Positions 37,162 through 47,335 are shown, numbered from the stretch's first letter. The stretch is DNA of 64,000 bases from DATNPH01 sp036703315 (GCA_036703315.1 DATNPH010000191.1:1-64000); one strand, 5' to 3'. The notes: generated by a model from the sequence alone, not told the origin. Program-made: numbers and translations.

Positions 37162-39441
37162 ATGTTACATTTACACCTAGATCAGCAAAGCACCGCGTTA
37201 GCGGGTCAGGGTGACTCCCTCCCGGAAGCACTCTTCCAAAAATTACCATTGGGCGTTTTGATCCTGGGAGCGCAGGGTGAAATCCGTTCGGTGAATCAGG
37301 CAGCACTGAACTTATTGGGACTAACCGAAAGCCAGTTGCAAGGACAAACACCGATTGACCCAGATTGGCATGTACTCCAAGAAGACGGGACACCTTTTCA
37401 GCTAAAACTCCAGTCTGCACCAGTACGAGCCAAGCATGTGTTGCTGCTGCTTTCGGCCCGCCTATCACTACGAAACTTGGTGTTGGGAGTTTATCGACCA
37501 GAAATAGGCGATCGCGTTTGGCTGTCTGTTAATACTGAGACGCAGTTAAGCCCTGATGGTTGTGTAGAGCAAGTCATCTGTATGTTGAGTGACATTACCA
37601 ACCTTAAAGCAGGAGAAATACTCTCAAAAATCCATGAGTGCTTTTTGAGCCTTGGCGCAGATCCAGATGAAAACATTAGCCGTCTTACGGCACTAGCTGG
37701 AGAATTGTTGGGGGGAGCTTGGGCGCTCTACAATCGACTCAATCAAGGCTTGATTTGGTCGGCGGGTCAGTGGCATACGCCGCCGGACTTCAGTTGTGTT
37801 GGTGAACCGAAAAATTACATTTGCAATGATGTCATTGGGCATAACAGTGACCAAGTCTTAGTGCTTTACGATTTGCAAAATACTTCCTATGCCCAGAGCG
37901 ATCCTTATATTGTTCCCTATCATTTGGAAACCTATGTAGGGCAGTCAGTTAGATGTGCAGGTGAGTATATTGGGTCGCTGTGCGTAGTGTACCAGAACCA
38001 TTTTGTTCCTAGTCAAGCTGACAAGAGGTTGATGGGGATTATTGCTGCGGCTATTAGCATTGAGGAAGAACGCAAACGAGAAGCGGTCGTTTGGGCGCAA
38101 AATGAAGCAAAATGGCGATCGCTAATTCACAACAGCTCCAACCTAATTACAATTTTGGAAGCTGATGGAACGATTCGATACATAAGTCCTGCCGTTCGCA
38201 AGATTTTGGAATACAGACCAGGAGAGTTGATACGTAAAAGTATCTTTGAATTTGTGCATCCTGAAGATGTTGATTTGATACAAAAGGACTTTCAGCGTGT
38301 TCTCAAAAATCCAACAACCGCTTTGTCTACTGAGTTCCGGTTGCGGCATAAAGATGGCTCGTGGCGTTATATCGAGTCAACTCACAGCAATCTCCTAATG
38401 GATGCACCAGGAGTTCGCATTGTTGTCAACTCCCGTGATATCACACAAAGGAAACTAGCAGAAGCAGCTCTGAAACAATCGGAAGGACAATTGAGAGAAA
38501 AAGCAGAAGAGCTGGAACAAGCTTTACAAGAACTGCAAGAAACTCAAACCCAACTGATTCAGACAGAAAAAATGTCGAGTTTGGGGCTGCTGGTAGCCGG
38601 TATTGCCCATGAAATTAACAATCCCGTTTCATTTATCTACGGTAATATCCCCCACGCAACTCAATATACTCAAGACCTTTTAGACCTCGTTAAACTTTAT
38701 CAGCAGCACTATCCAAATCCAGAATCCGCGATTCAAACCGAGGTGGAGAAAATTGACCTGGGTTTCCTAAGCCAAGACTTGCCCAAAGTGATGGAATCAA
38801 TGCAGATAGGAGCGGAGCGCATTCGTCAGATAGTCTTGTCCTTGAAGAATTTCTCTCGTTTAGATAAAACGGCTAGGGAACCCGTTGATTTACACCAAGG
38901 TCTTGATAACACCCTACTTCTGTTGCAGCATCGACTTAAAACTAAAGCAAAATATCACAAAATTGAGGTGATGCGAGAGTATGGCGACCTACCGTTGGTG
39001 GAGTGCTACGCTGGGCAAGTGAATCAAGTATTTATGAATATCCTCAGTAATGCGATCGATGCTCTGGAAGAGCTGAGGATTGAAGGCTTTGATGAGTTGA
39101 AGGGTGAACCGTTGAAGGGTGAAGGTGCTGATCACTTTTCTAAAGTGCAACCTGCCACCCCTCGGATTCGGATTACCACCGAAGTAGGTGATGACAATAT
39201 GGTAGTCATCCGTATTGCGGATAATGGAGCTGGGATACCGCTTCAGATGCAGCAACAGATATTTGATCCATTTTTTACAACCAAATCTGTAGGCAAAGGC
39301 ACTGGTTTGGGATTGTCGATCAGTTACCAGATTGTTGTTGAGAGACACGGTGGCCAACTGAAGTGTTTTTCGACGCCTGGAGAGGGAACAGAATTTTGGA
39401 TTGAGCTGCCGATACGACTGCTCAATCAGGAGGCGGAATAA
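37162..39441 (+). CDS. PAS-GAF-PAS sensor histidine kinase
   Basis: A 759-residue soluble kinase without membrane segments. Order: PAS (about 20-145), GAF (about 165-300), PAS-PAC (about 315-432), coiled coil (about 433-470), HisKA with phosphorylated His483 in GIAHEINNP, and HATPase_c with N-box NILSNAIDALEE (626-637), G1 DNGAGI (687-692) and G2 GKGTGLGLS (711-719). A short charged insertion with an internal duplication (DELKGEPLKGEG, about 644-655) lies between the N and G1 boxes. No response regulator gene is adjacent, so it is an orphan. The stimulus is unknown. Confidence 0.9.
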   Translation: MLHLHLDQQSTALAGQGDSLPEALFQKLPLGVLILGAQGEIRSVNQAALNLLGLTESQLQGQTPIDPDWHVLQEDGTPFQLKLQSAPVRAKHVLLLLSARLSLRNLVLGVYRPEIGDRVWLSVNTETQLSPDGCVEQVICMLSDITNLKAGEILSKIHECFLSLGADPDENISRLTALAGELLGGAWALYNRLNQGLIWSAGQWHTPPDFSCVGEPKNYICNDVIGHNSDQVLVLYDLQNTSYAQSDPYIVPYHLETYVGQSVRCAGEYIGSLCVVYQNHFVPSQADKRLMGIIAAAISIEEERKREAVVWAQNEAKWRSLIHNSSNLITILEADGTIRYISPAVRKILEYRPGELIRKSIFEFVHPEDVDLIQKDFQRVLKNPTTALSTEFRLRHKDGSWRYIESTHSNLLMDAPGVRIVVNSRDITQRKLAEAALKQSEGQLREKAEELEQALQELQETQTQLIQTEKMSSLGLLVAGIAHEINNPVSFIYGNIPHATQYTQDLLDLVKLYQQHYPNPESAIQTEVEKIDLGFLSQDLPKVMESMQIGAERIRQIVLSLKNFSRLDKTAREPVDLHQGLDNTLLLLQHRLKTKAKYHKIEVMREYGDLPLVECYAGQVNQVFMNILSNAIDALEELRIEGFDELKGEPLKGEGADHFSKVQPATPRIRITTEVGDDNMVVIRIADNGAGIPLQMQQQIFDPFFTTKSVGKGTGLGLSISYQIVVERHGGQLKCFSTPGEGTEFWIELPIRLLNQEAE

Positions 39442-39466
39442 ACAGCTGTAATTCAGGAAATGCGGT

Positions 39467-40060
39467 TTACTTCATGACTTTCAATAGTGCTGCCAATGCA
39501 TCATCTTCATAGGTGTTGAGTTGTCGGTCAAGTAGAGCAATACTGACAGCTTGCGGGAGTGCGATCGCGGCAAGATCAGGATCTAGCCCCTCAACTAGTT
39601 GCTCAAGGGACTGAGGAATTTTTAGGGCTGACTTGATTCCCAAGAGCATCGATTCATTCATACCCAAGGCTTGTAGTTGAGGCGCGAGTGCTTCCCAATT
39701 AACGGGTCTATCTGGATCTCCCACTTGAATCACATAAGCCAGCAACCGCTGTAGCTTACTTTCTTGCTTGGGGGTGATCGGGGGAGTAACCTTAGAGACG
39801 TTTACGTCCGATGCGTTTTTGTTGAGTTTGCAGATAATCTGTTGCCAGTCGCGATCGTCACAGGCTTCCGGCTTACCTACTATCAGAGAAATGCGAATTT
39901 TGTGATCCGCACCAGCCTCGAGATGAGTTACCTGAGCCTTTACACCGAGAAACCCCAGCCACTGAGCCACTGTTTTGATTAACGTGGAACGAGTAGCCTC
40001 ACAGCTAGCTAGTAGCCGGACTTGGGTGTGAACCATTGGGCGCACAATTTGTGAAAGCAT
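39467..40060 (-). CDS. Conserved hypothetical protein, helical C-terminal domain
   Basis: A 197-residue soluble protein I do not recognise. Residues 1-80 look like a small alpha/beta domain (VRLLASCEATRSTLIKTVAQ); from about 105 the protein is helical and acidic, ending LLDRQLNTYEDDALAALLKV, reminiscent of the TerB-like fold but not assignable. It converges with the histidine kinase (25 bp apart) and stands 146 bp downstream of ilvH on the same strand. Confidence 0.65.
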   Translation of the reverse strand: MLSQIVRPMVHTQVRLLASCEATRSTLIKTVAQWLGFLGVKAQVTHLEAGADHKIRISLIVGKPEACDDRDWQQIICKLNKNASDVNVSKVTPPITPKQESKLQRLLAYVIQVGDPDRPVNWEALAPQLQALGMNESMLLGIKSALKIPQSLEQLVEGLDPDLAAIALPQAVSIALLDRQLNTYEDDALAALLKVMK

Positions 40061-40206
40061 AGCTGAAGCGCTTTGAAATCTGCTCTATGTTACTCTCTGT
40101 CTTAACTCTTCAGCAGCTATTGGTACTGTGTCGCACAAAACTTTTAAGAATTGTTGACCCATCAAACAGGAGAGTGGGCTTTTCTTAGCTCCGAACTCTC
40201 CCAGAA

Positions 40207-40725
40207 TTAAACTTTGGCTTCTAGAGATTTGAGGTATTCAGTATTGACACCTGACTCTCGTATTAAAGCAATTTTGCCAGTACGAGCAATTTCGCGAACC
40301 CCAAACCTGCTCAGCACTTGGACGATCGCCACCAGCTTACCGGGGTCTCCCACTACTTCTAAAGTCAGGGATTCCTCAGCAATATCTACCACACGCGCAC
40401 GAAACACCTGAGCTAATTCAATAATCTCTGATCGCGTTGAGCTAGTCGCATTGACCTTAATCAGCATCAACTCCCGCTCTACACACGGCGTTGTGGTGAT
40501 GTCCTGTACTTTCAATACATTGATTAGCTTGTAGAGTTGCTTGGTCAGCTGCTCAATAATGTGTTCATCTCCAGGGACGACCATAGTAATCCGAGAGATA
40601 CCCACCTGTTCAGCTGGTCCAACAGCAAGACTCTCGATATTAAAGCCCCGACGGGCAAATAGACCGGCAATTCGAGTCAGGACACCGGCTTCATCTTCGA
40701 CCAGAACCGAAAGGGTATGTTTCAT
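40207..40725 (-). CDS. ilvH: Acetolactate synthase small subunit
   Basis: The regulatory subunit (172 residues, the usual length) of acetohydroxyacid synthase, which makes acetolactate for valine, leucine and isoleucine. The N-terminal ACT domain begins KHTLSVLVEDEAGVLTRIAG and continues ARRGFNIESLAVGPAE, the site for valine feedback; the C-terminal domain has EIARTGKIALIRE. The catalytic subunit is not nearby, as is common in cyanobacteria. Confidence 0.95.
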   Translation of the reverse strand: MKHTLSVLVEDEAGVLTRIAGLFARRGFNIESLAVGPAEQVGISRITMVVPGDEHIIEQLTKQLYKLINVLKVQDITTTPCVERELMLIKVNATSSTRSEIIELAQVFRARVVDIAEESLTLEVVGDPGKLVAIVQVLSRFGVREIARTGKIALIRESGVNTEYLKSLEAKV

Positions 40726-41140
40726 GAGTTAGAACAATGGCGGCACGCACGCTACGTATCGCTAACTGTATAGATCTGTCTTAGCGTTAATTTTTAATCT
40801 TATCGCAGTCTAGAGCGACGACAAAACTGCTACCTATCTGCTACCTATACTAATTAGGTACGCGCCAATAAATGCCTTTGTGTAAAGGAATGTAACTTCA
40901 TTACTGAGTTACTCAGCCTATGTTTAGCAATGTTTTACAAAAGTAAACATAGATAGTCTTAATTTATTCCGACCTACTTAATTAGGTGGCTCAAGTAAAA
41001 AGAGCGAGAACGAAATTTGGTGCACCCAAGAGTAAGCAGCAAAACATAAGATATTTTTCTAGATAGATGCGGTGCATTTCACAAGTTACCGACTATAGTT
41101 TAAGTCAATCAATCGTTATTGGAGCACAAGAAATTAGATT
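40726..41140. promoter_or_regulatory. Intergenic region with two dyads upstream of the BON gene
   Basis: A 415-bp spacer between divergent ilvH and the BON gene. It has two related dyads: TACCTATACTAATTAGGTA (40842-40860) and ACCTACTTAATTAGGT (40972-40987), both with CCTA and TAGG arms about a half-spacer apart. They could be operator sites for one regulator. No gene is seen here. Confidence 0.4.
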
Positions 41141-41509
41141 ATGGGTTGGTTAAAAAGACTATTTGGACTAGAAAAACCGGAAAACGCAGAAGTTAACCCT
41201 ACTGTCGCTGCCCCAACTGAGACAGCTGAAGCGCCTGCGGACACCGGCTCGGCTGAAACGATCGCTCCAGAGCGAGTAGGTTTAAACGGAGAATATGACC
41301 AAAGCGGTCTTGCCAAGCGAGTTGCCTTAGCGTTTGACCAAGACCCTGATCTGGCTGACGAAGAGCGCCTCTGGGTTGCCCAAACTGGCGGCACTGTTGT
41401 TTTAAAGGGTGAAGTGGGTGACCAAGGAACTCTTGACAAGCTAGTTAGCATTGCTAGTAGCGTTAGTGGTGCAACTGACGTGGATAGCAGTCAAGTCACT
41501 GTTGGCTAA
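41141..41509 (+). CDS. BON-domain protein
   Basis: A 122-residue protein with an amphipathic N-terminus (MGWLKRLFGLEKP), an acidic Ala/Pro/Thr-rich linker (about 18-45) and a C-terminal BON domain (LAKRVALAFDQDPDLADEER, then VVLKGEVGDQGTLDKLVSIA). BON domains bind membranes or phospholipids. Unlike most it has no signal peptide, so it may sit on the inner face of a membrane or be soluble. A good AT-rich upstream region and the strong acidic bias suggest an abundant protein; this is inferred. Confidence 0.8.
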   Translation: MGWLKRLFGLEKPENAEVNPTVAAPTETAEAPADTGSAETIAPERVGLNGEYDQSGLAKRVALAFDQDPDLADEERLWVAQTGGTVVLKGEVGDQGTLDKLVSIASSVSGATDVDSSQVTVG

Positions 41510-41674
41510 ATCCTTACTTTTTGTAAGCGAAACCTGAAAGAGAATTTATCGCCGTTCTCAGTTGCATATACGACAGGATAGGGGCACAGATAATATCGTG
41601 CCCCGATTAACTCATACAAAGGTTTATTAAACCGATGTTGTGAGGAGGTCTCGAAACAGGCTATCCACTACTTA

Positions 41675-42640
41675 TTAGGTCGCCGTAAATAAGGAAGAAG
41701 CTTTAGAGTCTTGCTTATTTGTACACTTAGTCGCAAGCCAGTCTAACAGAACCTCATTCACCCGTTCAGGGCATTCATCGTGGGGACAGTGACCAGCATC
41801 GTCTATCTCAACTAACTCTAAATTTGGGTTGAGCGCAGCAAACTGACGTGCCAAATAAGGGGGGATCATCCGGTCATTACGCCCCCACATCAAAAGCATA
41901 GGAATGTCTAATGTTGGCAAAAGGGTTTTGACGCGAGGACCGAATTCGGCAGAGGTCATCGCCTTAAATAGGGCGCTAAACGTAGCAGCAGCGCCCCGAT
42001 CTTGAGCAGGCCCCGTAAAAATCTCCATCAACTCAGCCGTGATAGCTGCTGGGTTAGCGTAGGCGCGTCCCGCCCATTTACGAGCGATCGGTGGACGTCG
42101 TGCCACATAAAAAAGGCTTTTCAGAACTACTGGGGATGCCACAATACTCTTAAGTGTTGATACGACGGGTCGTAGCCAACCCGGAATCATCTCCTCTTCT
42201 AGCGAAAAATCTGGCAAATTAATCATGGCAATACCTTTGACCATTTCGGGATGAGCAGCAGCGGCTGCCAAACAAACCAGTGAGCCAATTGAGTTACCTA
42301 CTAACACCACAGGCTGCCGGATAAATGTTCGCCAAAATTCATAAACTTGATCTACCCAAAGGTCAATCTTGTAGTTAGCCGATGCCTTGCGCGACGCCCC
42401 AAACCCTAACATGTCGAGCGCATAAACGGTATGACGCTGACCTAACACTTCCAGATTGTGACGCCAATGCCCAATAGAGGCTGCAAACCCATGCAGCAGC
42501 ATGATCGGTGTTGTTGGCTCTTGCTCGGCTTGCGGGGCGCGAAAATAGGTATAGCGGGTCTGCCAGCCTCGCCAAACCCAATCTCGTTGACTACCGACTC
42601 GTTGCTGCCAGTGCACAGACGTTGTCACAAAAAGCCTCAA
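41675..42640 (-). CDS. Alpha/beta hydrolase
   Basis: A 321-residue hydrolase fold protein. LLHGFAASIGHWRHN is the oxyanion-hole HG motif, VVLVGNSIGSLVCLAAA the nucleophile elbow (G-N-S-I-G, Ser about 118), and DDAGHCPHDECPERV carries the catalytic His; the Asp is likely in LLMWGRNDRMIP. The length and the lid region fit cyanobacterial haloalkane-dehalogenase-like or chlorophyll-dephytylase-like hydrolases, but the substrate cannot be read. It starts 226 bp before the infC gene, divergently. Confidence 0.85.
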   Translation of the reverse strand: MRLFVTTSVHWQQRVGSQRDWVWRGWQTRYTYFRAPQAEQEPTTPIMLLHGFAASIGHWRHNLEVLGQRHTVYALDMLGFGASRKASANYKIDLWVDQVYEFWRTFIRQPVVLVGNSIGSLVCLAAAAAHPEMVKGIAMINLPDFSLEEEMIPGWLRPVVSTLKSIVASPVVLKSLFYVARRPPIARKWAGRAYANPAAITAELMEIFTGPAQDRGAAATFSALFKAMTSAEFGPRVKTLLPTLDIPMLLMWGRNDRMIPPYLARQFAALNPNLELVEIDDAGHCPHDECPERVNEVLLDWLATKCTNKQDSKASSLFTAT

Positions 42641-42866
42641 CTTCAGAAACGTTTACAAATCCTCATTTATATATTTTATTAGTTCCCTGACCTGAGTTTC
42701 ACCCAAACGACGGTATTACAGGCTTTGAAGTTCCCTAGTCCCCAGCTATTTGGGAAGATACATTAACAACCCAGGCAGAAACTTGAGAAGACTCAGTAGA
42801 ATGGCAAGTGTAAACTGTGCCGACTCATTATCAACCCCCTGAATTTTACAAATTAATCAAACGCCT

Positions 42867-43394
42867 GTGAGTGATAGAAAACGCCAACGCGATCTACCCC
42901 AAATTAACGAAAGAATCCGGTTTCCTAAAATTCGAGCGATCGACATTGATGGGACACAACTGGGGATACTCTCGCCTCAAGAAGCTTTGCGCATCGCCGA
43001 GGAAAAAGAGCTGGATCTCGTCTTGGTTAGTGACAAGGCAGATCCGCCGGTGTGTCGCATCATGGACTACGGCAAGTACAAGTTTGAACAAGAGAAGAGA
43101 GCGCGCGAAGCGAGGAAGAAGCAGCACACGGCTGATGTCAAAGAAGTGAAGATGCGCTACAAAATTGAGGACCATGACTACCAAGTGCGCGTCAACCAAG
43201 CCGTGCGCTTTCTCAAGGATGGAGATAAGGTCAAAGCCACAATTACCTTCCGAGGTCGCGAAATTCAACATAGTGACCTAGCCGAGGACTTGCTCAAGCG
43301 TATGGCGATAGATTTGCAGGAGGTCGCAGAAGTGCAGCAAGCGCCAAAGCGAGAAGGTCGCAACATGATGATGCTGCTTTCTCCCAAGAAATGA
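42867..43394 (+). CDS. infC: Translation initiation factor IF-3
   Basis: The 175-residue IF-3, which keeps the 30S subunit free and checks start codons. The N-terminal domain has INERIRFPKIRAID and GILSPQEALRIAEEK, the linker is rich in Lys/Arg (KFEQEKRAREARKKQ), and the C-terminal domain has KEVKMRYKIEDHDYQVRVNQ. It starts at a GTG; E. coli infC uses a rare AUU for autoregulation, so the non-ATG start may have a similar meaning. rpmI and rplT do not follow, unlike in many bacteria. Confidence 0.95.
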   Translation: MSDRKRQRDLPQINERIRFPKIRAIDIDGTQLGILSPQEALRIAEEKELDLVLVSDKADPPVCRIMDYGKYKFEQEKRAREARKKQHTADVKEVKMRYKIEDHDYQVRVNQAVRFLKDGDKVKATITFRGREIQHSDLAEDLLKRMAIDLQEVAEVQQAPKREGRNMMMLLSPKK

Positions 43395-43405
43395 GGTTTA
43401 GAGCC

Positions 43406-43476
43406 ATTAGTCATTAGTCATTGGTCATTGGTCAGCCGAATCAGGACTAAAGACTAATGACAAGGACTAAGGACTA
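43406..43476. repeat. Heptad tandem repeats (STRR-like) with inverted arm
   Basis: Four heptads, ATTAGTC twice and ATTGGTC twice (43406-43433), are followed by an inverted set of GACTAA(T/G) units (about 43444-43476), so the RNA could fold into a long stem. It fills the 90-bp gap between infC and the translocase-like gene. Confidence 0.75.
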
Positions 43477-43484
43477 AACACAAA

Positions 43485-46400
43485 ATGAAATTGCAAACTC
43501 GCGATCGCGTTCAGGGTGATTGGGTACGGAAAATCCTACAGTGGGTAAATCTTCGCCCAGAGGAAGGGGAGCGAACATTGCTAATGTTCGTGTTCTACAC
43601 AGCGACCTCTGTTGGGCTACTTTGGTTTGAGTACAGTGCCGTGGCGCTGTTCTTAGACAAATATGGTGCCAAGTGGTTACCGGTGATTTACATCGCCAGT
43701 GCTGTTATGGTTTCAGGAGTAGGAGTTGTGTACTCTTGGCTTTCTGAAATTTTGCCAATGCGAAGGGTGCTGGTGGGGATCGCTTTCTTCACAGGCTTTC
43801 CCCTGTTGGTATTTCGTCTAGGCTTGTCGGTTGACTATCTAGACGGTTTGATCGCTTTGGCTACCATCTTTCTGTTGCGGTTGTGGATGGATGCTGTAGA
43901 AGTCCTCAACGACCTCAACTCTCAGGTTGCCGCCAATCAACTATTCAATATTCGGGAAATTAAGCGCGCTTACCCGCTGATCTCCAGTGGTCTACTCGTC
44001 GCCGACGTGATCTCCGGCTTCTCCTTACCTTTTTTATTGCATGCTGTTGGGGATGATCTCAATAACGTCATCGTTGTCGCTGCCTTAGCGATGCTGGGAG
44101 GGGCGGGATCATTATTTTATTTAAGCCAGCGCTACAGCCAAGCCTTTCCCGACTCACCAATGCGGCAGTGGGAAGAAGACACTGAGCCGGAATTTGCAGT
44201 TCGCCGAACCCTTGGTCCTCTTCAACGCTACATCATCCCATTGTTTGCGTTTTTCATTCTGGCAGAAGCGCTGTATCTCCTGGTCGAATTCCAGTATCTG
44301 AGTCAATTAGAGGACAAGCTGCCAGAAACGTCCGACATCGCTGGGTTCCTCGGCTTGTTCAGCGGAATTGTCGGGCTGTTTGAACTGACTTCCCAATGGT
44401 TCATCTCAAGCCGCGCTATTGACCGACTAGGCGTCTTTGTCGCCGCCATGTTGTTGCCTGCCTCATTGTTGGTCTTAGGATTGTTCATGCTGACAGGCTT
44501 GCTAGACTTTTCCGTTGGGCTTGTCGGTAGCGTATTTCCTTTGCCGACCATGATTACGGGGCTTTTTGTGGGTCTGATCTTCCTCAGATTCATTGATGAG
44601 CTATTGCGCTATACCTTAATTGCTGGCATTGAGCCTGTACTCTTCCAACCCTTGCCAGAGGGGGTACGCAATTCAGTTCAGACTAAAGTACAGGGCATTG
44701 CCGAACCGATAACCACTGGCACCACAGGTCTTGGCATATTAGCCATTATTGGGCTACTGCATTGGGCATTCCCAGGACAGTCCGAAGAAATTCTGGAGCA
44801 ATGGCAGACTTGGGTATTTATCTTTGCCATCGTGATTTTATCCCTAACCTGGCTACTATGTGCCTGGTTACTCCGCTCAAGTTATGTGAGTTTGCTAGTT
44901 AAGAGCGCAGAGCAAGGACGCCTAGGTTTTTCTAATGTGGATTTGAGGGCGTTCAAGCAGGCTGTGGTAGAGGCATTAGAGCAACCCGGTACTGAAGCCG
45001 ACAAACGTTCTTGTATTCAACTTTTGTATCAAATTGAGCCGACAACAGTTGGTGAGGTGCTTGCCCCCTTATTGCCCCGTTTATCTACGGCTTTGCAACG
45101 TCAGAGTCTGGAGGTGATGTTGGAGTATCCCAGTTCAGCTTACTTGAATGATGTTCAAGTGCTGATCGATCAGACGCCGCCAGCAGAAGTCCTAGCCTTG
45201 GCACTACGATATGTCTGGCTGGTTCAGCCAGAGCTGGATATTCGCACAATTAAGCCTTATCTTCACAGCGCTGTTGATCCAACGGTACGAGCAACAGCGG
45301 CGGCTTTAATATTGCGTCGGGGAACATCGACAGAAAAGGCAGAGGCAACCAATACCCTGCGCCGAATGCTCACCTCAAAGCGGGAACGAGAACGGGTGAT
45401 GGGTACACGGGCGCTAGGAGAGGCAGAGTATTTGCAAGCGCTGCGGCTTTATATCCCAAATCTTTTGCAGGATGAGTCATTGCGAGTACGTTGCGCTTTG
45501 CTGGATGTCATTGCTGGAACACACTTGAACGAGTACTATCCGTCTCTAGTACGGGGGCTATACTACAAATCTACCCGCGATGCTGCCCGATCTGCCCTAG
45601 TGCGGCTTGGGGATGAAGCTATTAAATTGCTTATGGAGTTGGCGGAGGATATCCATAAACCAGATTTGGTAAGGCTACAAGCTTGGACTGCTCTGGGTGA
45701 GATTGGGACACCAGAAGCTCTAAATCAGCTGGTGCAACAGTTGATGACGAGTTGGGGCATGACACGCCGCAATATTCTTCGTATCCTATTGAAGACCCCG
45801 AACGAAGTTGGGATTGAAGAAGTGCTTGACCAATTAGGTCGCAGTGGTATAGAGACGTTAATTGAACAAGAATTGCTGTTTTTAGGTCAGATTTATGCGG
45901 CAGTTCTGGATTTTAGTCCTGAGAAGATTTCAGGGCAGGAAGCGGATTTACTGCGACGATCGCTACAAGACCTGCAAACGGATCTACTAGAGCGGTGCTT
46001 TTTATTGATGAAGTTCCTTTATCCAGTTAGTGCGATTCAAGCAGCAGCCTTTAATCTAGAATCGGAATCGCGCTCGAATGTTGCATTGGCATTAGAAATT
46101 TTAGATAATACGCTTGATATTCCTCAAAAACGAGCGTTGTTGGGAATCTTAGATCGGCGTTCTACTACCGAAAGATTGGCTTGCTTAGTGGAGTTGGTGC
46201 CTTATCAACCGATGAATCCAAGCGATCGCCTACGTCGGTTGCTTGAGTTACGCCATTTTCTATCAGACTGGTCTTTAGCCTGTTGTTTTCATTTAGCAAG
46301 GACAGCTCATTACAGTCTGACACCGGAAGCAACGCTGGTATGTCTACGTCATCCGACGGGTTTTGTACGGGAAGCGGTTTTGGCTTATCTGAAAGCCGCC

Positions 46401-46508
46401 TCGCCCCGTGCCTGTAGTGAACTGTTGCCAGCGCTAACCAATGATTCCGATCGCCTGGTTGCTGCTCAAGTTCAGCAGATGATTGAACAGTTGGGTCAAG
46501 TTAGCTAA
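43485..46508 (+). CDS. NTT-like (ATP/ADP translocase superfamily) membrane protein with HEAT repeats
   Basis: A 1007-residue fusion. The first about 470 residues form twelve-helix-like membrane segments related to the bacterial/plastid nucleotide translocase group (FVFYTATSVGLLWFEYSAVA, then MDAVEVLNDLNSQVAANQLF). The remaining about 530 residues are soluble and helical, with HEAT-like repeats (PTVRATAAALILRRG, RERVMGTRALGEAEY, LRVRCALLDVIAGTH). The residues needed for ATP/ADP exchange cannot be checked here. The next gene encodes a cNMP-binding protein 118 bp downstream; related cyanobacterial proteins carry this domain on the same chain, so the two may act together. Confidence 0.78.
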   Translation: MKLQTRDRVQGDWVRKILQWVNLRPEEGERTLLMFVFYTATSVGLLWFEYSAVALFLDKYGAKWLPVIYIASAVMVSGVGVVYSWLSEILPMRRVLVGIAFFTGFPLLVFRLGLSVDYLDGLIALATIFLLRLWMDAVEVLNDLNSQVAANQLFNIREIKRAYPLISSGLLVADVISGFSLPFLLHAVGDDLNNVIVVAALAMLGGAGSLFYLSQRYSQAFPDSPMRQWEEDTEPEFAVRRTLGPLQRYIIPLFAFFILAEALYLLVEFQYLSQLEDKLPETSDIAGFLGLFSGIVGLFELTSQWFISSRAIDRLGVFVAAMLLPASLLVLGLFMLTGLLDFSVGLVGSVFPLPTMITGLFVGLIFLRFIDELLRYTLIAGIEPVLFQPLPEGVRNSVQTKVQGIAEPITTGTTGLGILAIIGLLHWAFPGQSEEILEQWQTWVFIFAIVILSLTWLLCAWLLRSSYVSLLVKSAEQGRLGFSNVDLRAFKQAVVEALEQPGTEADKRSCIQLLYQIEPTTVGEVLAPLLPRLSTALQRQSLEVMLEYPSSAYLNDVQVLIDQTPPAEVLALALRYVWLVQPELDIRTIKPYLHSAVDPTVRATAAALILRRGTSTEKAEATNTLRRMLTSKRERERVMGTRALGEAEYLQALRLYIPNLLQDESLRVRCALLDVIAGTHLNEYYPSLVRGLYYKSTRDAARSALVRLGDEAIKLLMELAEDIHKPDLVRLQAWTALGEIGTPEALNQLVQQLMTSWGMTRRNILRILLKTPNEVGIEEVLDQLGRSGIETLIEQELLFLGQIYAAVLDFSPEKISGQEADLLRRSLQDLQTDLLERCFLLMKFLYPVSAIQAAAFNLESESRSNVALALEILDNTLDIPQKRALLGILDRRSTTERLACLVELVPYQPMNPSDRLRRLLELRHFLSDWSLACCFHLARTAHYSLTPEATLVCLRHPTGFVREAVLAYLKAASPRACSELLPALTNDSDRLVAAQVQQMIEQLGQVS

Positions 46509-46626
46509 TGGCACGTCGCCTTTTGGTAACTAGAGCGCCGATGCACTTATATCGTCGGAAGGGTACGGTAAACTTGAGGTTTCCCAAAGTAACTTAAGGG
46601 AATAGCTAGCAGCTAACCGCTAACCA

Positions 46627-47109
46627 ATGTTAACCAGCGTTGAGCGTCTATTATTTGTCAGGGCTGTCCCAATCTTTCAGGAACTGCGAGACGATTTTCT
46701 GGTGCGTCTAGCCTCGGTAATGGAGGAGCTATCCTTCCCAGCTGGAAACACTATTGTTACGCAAGGAGAGGAGGGACGATCGCTTTACATTGTTGTCTCT
46801 GGTTTAGTACGGGTTCACATTGGTGATCGCGATTTGGCGCAGCTCAAGCCAGGAGCCTGTTTTGGTGAGATGTCATTGTTTGATTCTGAACCTCGCTCCG
46901 CGTCAGTCTCAACCTTGAACCCCTGCGAGTGTCTAATGCTGACGCAGCTGCAACTGTATGACGCGATCGATGAAACCCCAGGAATTGCCGTTAATGTTAT
47001 CCGCCTGCTCTCCCGTCGCATTCGGGAACTCAACAATAAAGTAAATGCTTACGAAGCCAAAAATCCGACACCGGATTTTAGTAGAGCAGGAACTAATTTT
47101 TCGGGCTAG
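46627..47109 (+). CDS. Cyclic nucleotide-binding domain protein
   Basis: A 160-residue protein with one cNMP-binding domain (about 20-130). GEEGRSLYIVVSGLVRVHIG forms the beta-roll and FGEMSLFDSEPRSASV the phosphate-binding cassette with its Glu and Arg, so ligand binding (cAMP or cGMP) is plausible. There is no DNA-binding helix-turn-helix, so it is not a Crp. It follows the translocase-HEAT gene and is probably its partner. Confidence 0.85.
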   Translation: MLTSVERLLFVRAVPIFQELRDDFLVRLASVMEELSFPAGNTIVTQGEEGRSLYIVVSGLVRVHIGDRDLAQLKPGACFGEMSLFDSEPRSASVSTLNPCECLMLTQLQLYDAIDETPGIAVNVIRLLSRRIRELNNKVNAYEAKNPTPDFSRAGTNFSG

Positions 47110-47335
47110 AGGATCGATTCATTAGCGATAAGATTTAGGAGAACTAGAAGCTGCGGGCATAGGTCACAAGTAACCTCAAAAAAATGTGAAATACTTCTAC
47201 CAGATTGTCTGTCAAACTATCCACTGCAAACCCATCAACGCTACCCATTAACCTGAAGAAAATGAAGTAGTTGATCTAAGTGGCTACTTTTCCAGACAAA
47301 ATTGGCAGTGTATAAACTGGAGGAGCGATCGCTCT

